Shown one piece after another: positions 35,367 through 44,440 of a DNA stretch of 64,000 nucleotides. The position numbers and the translations under genes are program-made. Below the pieces are notes generated by a model, which searched no databases, had not been told where the DNA came from, and saw only the letters and a program-made list of their open reading frames with translations. Numbering within the stretch: position 1 is the first letter of the stretch; each line of letters begins with the position of its first letter. The stretch comes from Cheilinus undulatus (Eukaryota > Chordata > Actinopteri > Labriformes > Labridae), in NCBI RefSeq assembly GCF_018320785.1, contig NC_054886.1:3657207-3721206 (forward strand). Direction: 5' to 3'.

Positions 35367-36845
35367 ATGACATCTGCAGCGTTTGTCTTCATTCTGACGT
35401 GTTTGGTCCTGGGGTCAAATGGTGCGTTGAGTTTTCATTATTATGTATTTATCTATAATCTAGTGAATGTTCACAGATTCATTCTGTTTCAAAGATTCTG
35501 ATTTCAAATCTGCTGATTTTATTGAAATGATACTTTTGTTACCCATCTCATTTCAGCCCAAACTGTAAATCAGTATTGGTCTGCAGCTGTTCATCATGAG
35601 ATACGAGAAACTGGAGAGAATCTGACTCTGAAGTGTGTTTCTGACGATTACAGTTCTCCATGGGTTTATTGGTTCAAGCAAAGTCTTGGAGAAAAACCCA
35701 GACCCATTTCTTTAATTGGCAGATATGGAACAGATAAAAGTTTCTATGGTGGGTTTAAGGACAATCCACGCTTCACACTGGATACTCAAAGTGGTAAAAA
35801 TGACTTAACAATTTCGGATTTGCAAATGTCAGACTCAGCCATTTATCACTGCATAAGTTCAGATATCTCTGTGTTAGAATATCTAGCGACCATCACAGTC
35901 AGTGTGAAGGGTTCAGGTGTGAGCGTCCCAGCTCTGGTCCATCAGTCAGAGTCTGAAACCATCCAGCCAGGAGGCTCTGTGACTCTGAACTGTACAGTCC
36001 ACACTGGAACCTGTGATGGAGAACACAGTGTTTACTGGTTCACAAACTCTGAGGAAGCTCATCCAGGACTCATTTACACCCATGGAGGCAGGAATGATCA
36101 GTGTGAGAGGAACCCTCACTCACACACTCACACTTGTGTCTACAACTTGGCCATGAGGAGCCTGAATCTTTCTCATGCTGGGACCTACTACTGCGCTGTG
36201 GTCTCATGTGGACACATACTGTTTGGAGACGGGACCAAGCTGGACTTTGGAGGTGAGTTTCTTCATTGTCAACATGATCCCACATGAGAACTCTCTAATC
36301 AGACTAAACACAGATATAAAGCTCTGAGCTCGGCTTCTTCTGTCTGACTGTACCCACAGATGAGGTGAGCTCTGGTGTCTTGGTGTATTCTCTGAGTGGA
36401 GCTTTGATATCTGCAGTTATCCTGATAGTTGTCCTGGCCTTCTTATTGTACAAGATGAACAAAAGAATCTGCTTCTTATCTCAAGGTATGATCACTAACA
36501 CTGTTAGTGTCTTCCTGTTTTCACTAAGTCTTCATTCTGAATTCAAGAGTGATTTCTGTGTTTCACCATCAGAGATACAAGCAAGATTTTCAGCTCCCTC
36601 CACAACAAACATGGAGGTAAGATTAAATGCTGCCAAAGAACCATTCATAGCATGTTTCTTTGCACGTTTTCAACTTTTTCCAAGAGACATTTTTTTGATT
36701 TTCTCCAACATATATATTTTTCTAGGGTAACAGAGGAGCAGACGACGTCTGTTATGCCGCTGTGAACGTTAACATGCCCAACACATCAAGAAGACAGAGA
36801 AACACAGCCAGAGATGAATGTGTGTATTCCAGTGTGAGGCAGTAG
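35367..36845 (+). CDS. nitr: NITR-F: full two-domain NITR (V + I), ITIM tail
   Basis: Exons 35367-35421, 35557-36252, 36360-36485, 36573-36616 and 36726-36845 encode 346 residues without breaks. The V domain spans about residues 19-130: Cys45 in LTLKC, Trp57 in WVYWFKQSLGE, NPRFTLDT, and Cys117 in DSAIYHC. The I domain has the six-cysteine pattern of NITR I domains (LNC, GTCDGEHS, QCERN, HTCVYN, YYCAVVSC) and ends with the J-like HILFGDGTKLDF. V and I share one exon, so the J-like sequence is germline-joined. The helix is at about 256-281, followed by KMNKR. ITIM VCYAAV (Tyr317) and ITIM-like CVYSSV (Tyr341) close the tail. It is the reference copy for the deletion series in A, B, C and G. 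Confidence 0.92.
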
Positions 36846-37512
36846 AAGTCACCATGGTTCATCTTTTACTACGTCACTTTAAACTGATGTTGGACTGATA
36901 ACATTTTCAGCAATGTGACTTTTCTGAATCAGATACGTTCTTGAGTACGTTCTGCTTTAATGAAAACATTTGCATGATTTTAGAGTGAACAAAAATCAAA
37001 GCTCTCTCTTTTTCTAAGGATTTTTTTATGTTTTCAGTGTTTTTTTTCTGTATTTTATTACCCTTTTCATAGACAGTTTCAAACTAAGGTCACATCCTTT
37101 GAGGACTACACCCAAGAATAACCAGCAGTCCTTTACCAGCTTTTCTGCTTGTGTTATTGATTAAAACAAATTAAATAAAAACTTTTTTTATTTTTTTAAA
37201 TTAAAGTAATTGATTTTGTTTATTACTTTTTGTGGGGTTTTTTTGTGTTTTTTGCTTTTTCAGCATTTAGACAAAACGTGATCAATATTCCTCTGTATAA
37301 TTTCATCTCTTACTGCAGTCTGACTGGATGTTTGATTGTATTTTCAATGACTTCTAAGAGTTTTGTGAATGAAAATGTTTAAAATATGATTGATTGTAAT
37401 GGCAGTGCCTCGATGAATTGTACGTGTTTAAACATTAAAATTAAGAAAATAAATGGTCTGTTTCTCAGCTCCCTCCACAAGAAACCTTGAGGTAAGATTA
37501 TTTTCATTTTTT
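36846..37512. other. 3' flank of NITR-F, no gene
   Basis: It shares the NITR-B type 3' sequence (AACATTTTCAGCAATGTGAC; ACACCCAAGAATAACCAG) to about 37200. 37465-37498 repeats a scrap of the linker exon (CAGCTCCCTCCACAAGAAACC..GAGGTAAGATTA), a stray NITR exon-4 relic, just before a SINE. Confidence 0.55.
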
Positions 37513-37676
37513 TTTTCTTTCTAAGATTTATTTTTGGGTGTTTTTGTGCCTTTATTTGATAGAAGAGGACAGTTGATAGTCGTAAACAGGGACAAGAGTG
37601 GGGGAGAGATGTGCGATAAAGGGCATCAGGTGTGTGGGGTGCGCCTTAAACCAGACCACCTGCGCCTCCAGATTTG
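37513..37676 (-). mobile_element. tRNA-derived SINE, reverse orientation
   Basis: The tail side AAGATTTATTTTTGGGTG and GCCTTTATTTGATAGAAG is on the left. The degraded head GTGCGCCTTAAACCAGACCA ends near 37676. Same family as 33993-34177. Confidence 0.65.
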
Positions 37677-37679
37677 TTC

Positions 37680-39220
37680 CTTTAACTGTACTGAAAATTG
37701 TCGTACTTTATTTATTTATTTTTTTGCATTTTCTATATTAATTTTTTTCTCACAGTGATTTGTGGAAGCTTTATATATATATATATACACACATTTTTTT
37801 AAAGGGTACTGAAAAAGTACTACTGATATTCTTTCATCACGTTCTCAACTTTTTCCAAGTTTGATTTTATTTTCTCCTACATTTATCTCTATAGACGGTC
37901 TCTAACAGGGGCCACCCGCTTCAAGGACAACACCCAAGAACACCCAGCAGTCCTAGACCAGCGCTTGTGCTCATGTTATTGATTAAAACAAATAAAACTG
38001 TAGCTTTTTAATTGTAAACTTACCTTAATACTTAATAATTATACTTTTGTTTTTGCCTTTTAAGGGTGTAGAAAAAACAGTGAGACTAATATTTCTGTTA
38101 CAATGTCATCTCTATATTATAATGGCAGTTCTGCTGTAGATGAATTTACATGTTTTTGACTGAACATTAGAAAATAATAGATGTTTTTCATCAAGGTTAG
38201 AAAAGTTTTGGATTTTTGACTTTTTTTTTGTTTTTATTTTGTTTTCAATTCCTGTGTTCAATTTCAATTTAGTTTTAATGAGTTTTTACTGTTGGTTTGT
38301 CAGTTTAGTTTTTTTTTGTTTGTTTGTTTGTTTGTTTGTTTTTTTCTGTTTTAATTTTATTTTAGTTAATTTTGTAAGCGCACTATGTAGTTTTAGTAAG
38401 TTTTCTTTTTTTGGTAAAGCTTAGTTTTAATTTAGTTTCAGTTAACTAAATTTTTTTTTAAATGTTATCTTTAGTTATTTAGGTAGTTTTAGTTAACTGT
38501 AATAACTTTGGTCTTTATTAAAAATGTTTGTTTCTTAATTTTTATCAGTACCACATGGAGATCCTCTGTCTTTGAGACAAATATGACAGGTGGTCTAATA
38601 AATTTGTCTCAGAGACCATCCAGCATCATGAAGTGCTTTAATGCGGACTCTTTCATTTTCAGTGAGCTCTCCACATTTTAACATTTTGAACAGGAATGAG
38701 GAATTTCAAACTGAATTCACCCAAATTTGAGCCGGCTCACTGGGCTTCTCTGAGAAGTCAGAAATTAATCAAGCATAACATTCAACCAATAAAACTCATT
38801 TTTTCTCTTTAGGAATGCAAGTAAATAACTATAATTTAACATATTAATCAAGAAATAATAATGTGCTTTACTATTTTTTCTTTTTTTTCTTGTAAATCAG
38901 TAAATTTGTAAAATCCGTGGAAAACAATAATAATTATATTTTAGCATTACAAATATCATTTTGGTTAAAGAGCTTCTACATATTGGTGTATTAACCATTG
39001 CAGAAACATAAAAAATGATTTTGGTAATTACCAATGCTGTTAATTTAGGGCAGCTGTGGAATAAACCTTACTTTGGTTAGGGTGGTCTAATAAATTTGTA
39101 AAGCACTGTATATTATACACATATTTATTTTAACCATGCAAAGGTAAGACATGTTCAAGTTAGCATTAAATATGAAGTGAACATTTGGAAATATAGTCAT
39201 TAAAAGTGAGATATTTGGAT
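37680..39220. other. AT-rich intergenic, no gene
   Basis: Holds another degraded NITR-flank scrap (37890-37960, ACACCCAAGAACACCCAGCA), a TATA/CACA microsatellite (37773-37793), a TTTG microsatellite (38318-38340) and long T-rich stretches. 38600-39110 has two TGGTCTAATAAATTTGT copies in direct orientation (38591 and 39084), possibly ends of an unidentified repeat. Confidence 0.4.
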
Positions 39221-39224
39221 TTAC

Positions 39225-40282
39225 CTCTGCTGTGGTGGAGGAAGACTCTGACTGAGACACACAGAAAAATGTATTTTAATTTAAAACCATTAAAGTCAAA
39301 CAAGCTTTAGAGAAGAAATAATACTACCATCAGATTTGCTGCTGTTTCTCTTGATCATCATGCAGACTGTAAAGGCCAGTAAGGGGACTAGGACACCATA
39401 TTAGGAAAGCTGCAGATATCAAAGCTCCACTCAGAGAATACACCAAGACACCAGAGCTCACCTCATCTGTGGGTACAGTCAGACAGAAGAAGCCGAGCTC
39501 AGAGCTTCATATCTGTGTTTAGTCTGATTAGAGAGTTCTCATGTGGGATCATGTTGACAATGAAGAAACTCACCTCCAAAGTCCAGCTTGGTCCCGTCTC
39601 CAAACAATATGTGTCCACATGAGACCACAGCGCAGTAGTAGGTCTGGCTGTGGACTGTACAGTTCAGAGTCACAGAGCCTCCTGGCTGGATGGTTTCAGA
39701 CTCTGACTGATGGACCAGAGCTGGGACGCTCACACCTGAACCCTTCACACTGACTGTGATGGTTTCTGGAACTTCTACCACAGAGATATCTGAACCTATG
39801 CAGTGATAAATGGCTGAGTCTGACATTTGCGAATCTGAGATGATTAAGTCATTTGTTCTATTTTGAGTATCCAGTGTGAAGCGAGAATTGTTCTTAAAAT
39901 CACCATAGAAAATTTTATCTTTTTCATATCTGCCAATAGAAGAAATAGGTCTGGGTTTCTCTCCAAGAGTTTGCTTGAACCAGTAAAACCTGGGAAAACT
40001 GTTTTGTTTGAAGACACATTGTAAAGTCAGACTCTCTCCAGTTTCTCGTCTCTCATGATGAACAGATGAAGATGATTTTAGAGCAGTTGTCTAGGATGAA
40101 ATTTGAGGAAAGAAACATGATTTCATTACAGTCATCAGAATTTTAACATTGGAGATACAGTAATATATTGAATTTGAAGTTGAGGTACATCAAATTAAGA
40201 CGATGAAGCTTCAGTATTCTTACTCACCAATCACCCCAGGGACCAAAAACATCAGGATGAAGACAAACGTCAGAGAAGTCAT
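39225..40282 (-). pseudogene. NITR-G: inverted NITR pseudogene with alternative transmembrane exon
   Basis: Exons read on the - strand: leader 40282-40228 (MTSLTFVFILMFLVPG), ectodomain 40090-39574, transmembrane from 39466, and a 27-nt linker 39251-39225 (SESSSTTAE). The V domain is open (LTLQC, RFYWFKQTLGE, DSAIYHC) and the I domain carries the 58-codon shortening (TVHSQTYYC, then HILFGDGTKLDF). Exon 2 has lost five bases at its 5' end relative to its sisters, so leader and V are out of frame. The transmembrane exon matches the shared type for its first ~60 bases, then switches to unrelated sequence whose best frame reads LVPLLAFTVCMMIKRNSSKS, one base out of register. No ITIM exon follows. 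Confidence 0.85.
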
Positions 40283-40365
40283 CGTGCTCAAATCTTCCTG
40301 CTGAATGAAAGAAAACTGACAGTTTCTCACGGTTTCACAGACCACGCTGCGTTTGATTGGCCAAC
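40283..40365 (-). promoter_or_regulatory. NITR-G promoter, inverted
   Basis: On the - strand, CCAATCA at 40360-40354 and CGTGGTCT at 40346-40339, in the same arrangement as the other loci. Confidence 0.5.
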
Positions 40366-40740
40366 AAGAAATGGAACATGTAGAGGACGTGCCGACTGGT
40401 TTGAGTTGACGTGCTGTGGGTTTGTCATTGTGGTGTTTCTCTCTTTTATCTGTTCCCTCCAGAATCAGCCCTCTATCTCAGTGATGAAGGTGATAGAGTT
40501 CATCTGTGGTCAGAGAAGCTGTAGAGTTAACCTGTGGTCAAACATGGACCGGTTATTTGGCTCACTTTGGCCTATTTCCTTAGTGGGACGACACCCTTGG
40601 GGTCAGCGGCCTCACATTAAAGAGTCGGTTTCTACGTGAAAGACTCCTCAACTCAAAAAAGAGGAGATCTGTGATCTGTGACTACGTGGTCTAAATAGAG
40701 ACCTTCTACCACAACAGAGCCAGTCAGAACCAGATAAACA
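40366..40740 (-). repeat. Inverted copy of NITR upstream flank
   Basis: 40400-40510 is the reverse complement of the D/F-type flank (28480-28620), and 40665-40730 that of 31560-31625. The whole NITR-G locus, with its 5' flank, was therefore duplicated and inverted as a block. Confidence 0.7.
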
Positions 40741-41640
40741 CGTATTCATATAGATGGTGTTTAGCTACTGGTAAGTTGTGATCTACCTTTTCTAAGGGGT
40801 TGGTTTGAGTGAAGAAGACCAGGGTCAAGCTTTCCTCCCTTTAGCACTGCTAAATGTGTCTTCACACCCAACGATGGCCTATTTGTGCATATCTGAAGCA
40901 TGAATACAGTGAGTTTACTTGCTGACTCCCATTGAAAGAATCTCTGCTTTGCATCTGCTGTGGAAAAAGACAAAAGCTTTAAAACTTATCAGGTGGGTTG
41001 ATGAACCCCCGTCCTAGGCTGGTCCTTCAGGGATTCACTGTTACATATGCTAACTCTTGGAAATAAGTGAATGAAGCAAATGGCGCATTGAACATGGCAC
41101 AAGTTCGCCTCATTTCCTTGACTTACTTGCAGAAATTTGCAATACGGACTCTGCATCCACGACATTCAAGCACACCTGAGGGGAACTTGTTTTCGCTAGC
41201 ATCTTACATTGACTTTACATGTCCTTAGCTTGTGCAAATGATTTTACATCTGGTGTGTGTAGTGTTATGTATAATTATCTGGAGGCAGACCAATTCTTCA
41301 CAGAAAAAAAAAATGGAAATCGAATGGCACCTTTCTGTTGTATTTGTATCACACAATCTTAACAGGTAAAATAGTTATTTATAGCAGACTCCCTTAAAGG
41401 AGTTTTATACATATGAGCAGTCTCTCAAAGTTCTTGATCCTTTAATAGACACAAAATAGTTTGTAGTTCCAGGAGGCATGTATAAACTACCACTTGTAGA
41501 TCTCTCTTTCTCTCTCTATTGTTGACTCTCTCTTCATTTCACTGTGAAAACCACAAAGAAACCAAACTGTCTCATGTGTGCATACACTTCAGCTCTGGTG
41601 CTCTCCATGGTGCTGAAACAACATCACACTATTCATTGTT
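40741..41640. other. Intergenic, no gene
   Basis: No recognised gene or mobile element. CT-rich run at 41500-41530. This marks the end of the recently duplicated NITR block. Confidence 0.4.
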
Positions 41641-41643
41641 TAA

Positions 41644-41782
41644 CACACAGCACCATGGAGAGCACCAGACACACAGCACCATGGAGAGCACCAGACACAC
41701 AGCACCATGGAGAGCACCAGACACACAGCACCATGGAGAGCACCAGACACACAGCACCATGGAGAGCACCAGACACACAGCA
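41644..41782 (+). repeat. 26-bp minisatellite, about five copies
   Basis: The unit is CACACAGCACCATGGAGAGC followed by ACCAGA, about five near-identical copies (41644-41782), with a partial related sequence just upstream (GCTCTCCATGGTGCTG, inverted, 41600-41615). Open frames across it follow from the period, which is not a multiple of three. Confidence 0.92.
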
Positions 41783-41954
41783 TGCTACACACAGTAGGAG
41801 CCACCTTAAACTCCTCTTTAACAACCAGGATCAGCCAAACAGAGCAGACACTACCACTGGCTTACATAGGGGTGTGCTGGGTTGAAGGCATCAAGCTGTG
41901 ACACTCAAACTTCAAACAGCAGCTAAAATACAGATATTTTTATTCTGTTCTTTA

Positions 41955-42560
41955 GGAAGCACCAGTGATTCCTACATTACCCATAATGCAACTCTAAAGA
42001 CATCTTTAGAAATTATTTCAGACTTGGGAAACCAGTCAATATTAAATTTTACAGCTATTAATTCTATTTACATGTATTTGTTTTTTAAACTGACCCTTCA
42101 AACTGACCTCTGTTCTTTGTTATATGCAGTTCAGGTCCTGGTCTGTAGGGGGCAATAGTTCACCTACAGTAGCTGTAGCACAAGTGTCACTTCTTCATAT
42201 CTGCAAACATAATCAGCATATTTTTCTGACTGTATATTTTTAGCAATCAAAACTGTTTCAGCAGACCACTGCAGTAGCAACAACTGCACACATGAGATAT
42301 TTACAGTGAAGTCAACACAGAGCAACACCACAGAGGTTCACTCAAGCATTTCAAGTGTGCTCTTTTGTTTTCCAACCACATAGTGATGTGTGCAGAGACA
42401 CTATTGTGGTCACCACATATATAACTGTCATATCTAATCAGAGCCCTGATTGCAGGTACCACTATAATAGCAATGCTACTTCAGTGGTTTCCCCCATTCT
42501 GCTCAGATATGAACATGAACATGGCAGCTGTATAGCCACTGTAAGGGAAAAAACTTAGCA
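41955..42560 (+). pseudogene. Two exon-like segments of an unrecognised secreted or membrane protein
   Basis: Segment 1 follows a TTCTTTAG acceptor-like site at about 41955 and reads STSDSYITHNATL then GNQSILNFTAI. Segment 2 follows TATTTTTAG at about 42243 and reads SADHCSSNNCTHEIF, then, after a frame change near 42380, SDVCRDTIVVTTYI, SNQSPDCRYHYNSNAT and ends at a TAG at 42557. Both are rich in Ser/Thr/Asn with several N-glycosylation sequons (NAT, NQS, NFT, NCT, NTT) and cysteines, which suggests extracellular protein. I recognise no family. At least one frame break makes it a likely pseudogene. Confidence 0.3.
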
Positions 42561-42614
42561 TACAAAAAAGAAAATAAAGTGAATTGCAATTTCATTTCAA
42601 TCTTTATCCATTAA

Positions 42615-43382
42615 AGAGGGGGTATTGTGCCTTTTTCAAATCTGCACACCATCTCTCTGATACCGACGTAGGAGCTTCACATGGTTTACAGCTCAAAAAC
42701 CTCCTCATGTTTCCCAACCTGGCATCCTGAAAAACCCTTATTTTAACCTCCGTCTGAAACACTTCATTTAACCGGACCTGCTTTCCTCTGATTGGTCGAT
42801 TTTCTGGAGTCTGGCTGGCAGCAAGACTCAATGTTTTGTTCCCACCCCCTCCAATGTGGCTATGTTGCCATGCTAGTACTTGTAAACTTTGAATGAACCG
42901 GTCTGACTGAGTAAAATATGGCAAATTTTGATGTACGTCCATACATGTTAGACCTGGGGTCTGACCCTGATAGTTTGGAGAGAGGGGGGGAGAAAACCAG
43001 CAGCAGCGAAGGATAAAGCAGGACGTATCTGTTTGGTAAGTGTTTAATTACTGTGTTACTAAATGGCTAAATGGCTAAAAGGCCTTGTGGGGGCGCTCTG
43101 TTCCGCTTTGCCGGCAGCACAGACAAACTATGAACCAGTCAGGAGATCCTATTGCGATGACCTCATCAGTTCGCTTCATCGAAATCTCGTCTCAGGAAAA
43201 TGTTGGAGAGATTTTCAACGAACCGTTTTCATCATTTCACCTTCTACCCTAACTCTAATTCCAAGATTACTGCCGCATACGTTTATCTTGCGGTTTGAAA
43301 ATTTGCATACATGGAGTACGGACACCCAACATTGTGACTTTATATTTATGTTTTAAAAATCTGAAAAGTATAATACCCCTCT
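42615..43382. mobile_element. TTAA-flanked non-autonomous element, family 3
   Basis: TTAA at 42611-42614 and 43383-43386 encloses ends AGAGGGGGTATTGTGCCTTT and its imperfect inverse AAAAGTATAATACCCCTCT. 768 bp, no transposase. Confidence 0.78.
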
Positions 43383-43415
43383 TTAAGTATTAAAACTGAT
43401 CTGATTCACTGATTT

Positions 43416-44440
43416 ATTTTAAATGTTCATATATTCTGAATTTGATGACTGAAACATGTCCCATTTCTGCCTGATGTACATCTGAAGTTGCTCAAAGGTT
43501 TCTGTAGATGCATTTTGAGCATCATTATGCCCCTTCATGATTATGCACTCTTTTACAGTGAAGCCAGGCCATTGTAACCTGTGTAGAATGTGGCTTGGCA
43601 TAGTGTTGAGGGGCTGCATGGTGGCACGGGCACTGTAGCCTCACTGCAAGAAGGTTTCGATTAATTGGTGACTGTAAATTGGCTGTAGGTGTGAGAGAGT
43701 GTCTGGTTGTTTGTCTCTGTGTCAGCCCTGCAAGTTCAGGGTGTACCCCACTTCTTGCCCAATGGCTCCACTGACCCCAAGACCCTGAATGGGTTAAGCA
43801 GTGTAGAAAATGGATGGTTGAATAGTCTTGTTGAAGCCTTTTTGAGCCTTTGGCTTTGCATGGTTGAGACTGAACTTATATTTTTGGATGCAGTGATGGA
43901 CTGAGTTAAGCACCAATGGTTTTCTAAAGAGTTCCTGAGCCCATGTTGCAGTAATCATCAGAGTGATGCAGGTGTTTGATTCAGCCCCCCTCTAAGGGGT
44001 TATAAGTCATGGCCATTGGATGATTGTTTTTGGGTTTGCCTCCTTCCAGCAGAGATTTCTCCAGATTCTCTGAATCTTTTGATGATATTTTGGACAGTAG
44101 AAGGTGAAATCTCTAAATTCTTTGTAATTGCACACAGAGAAACACTGTTCATAAGCTGTTGGAATATTTGCAGCCTTTCTCAAAGTGGAGAACTTTGCAG
44201 CTTTTCAGGAGAGTTACCCTGTCATGGTTCTGTTACCTCTTACCAACTAACCAACTTACCTGTGGGATGTTCAAGGTGTTTTTGTAGCTTTGCAGAACTT
44301 TCCCATGTTGCAGGCATCAAATTTAGAACGTGTGCGTATTTAGAAAACAATTTTTACCAGTTTGAACATCAAATATATTTGAATACAGGTTGACAAGTAT
44401 TTGCAGTTCATTGAATTATTATTTTTTATTCACATTTTGC
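43416..44440 (-). mobile_element. Tc1/mariner-superfamily remnant, reversed and interrupted
   Basis: 43416-43612 and 43820-44440 are the two parts of one reversed copy of a common fish Tc1/mariner-type element. On the - strand the first part carries the end of the transposase region (near CACATTCTACACAGGTTACA) and the second the N-terminal part and terminal region (GAGAAATCTCTGCTGGAAGG). The middle of the element is missing and replaced by a dispersed repeat. No open frame survives. Confidence 0.65.
43613..43819 (+). repeat. Dispersed fish repeat fragment
   Basis: GGCTGCATGGTGGCACGG ... AATTGGTGACTGTAAATTGG ... TGTCTCTGTGTCAGCCCTG ... AATGGATGG matches a very common fish interspersed repeat, with an internal deletion. 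A reversed piece is at 3150-3292. It is inserted in the surrounding Tc1-type remnant. Confidence 0.55.
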
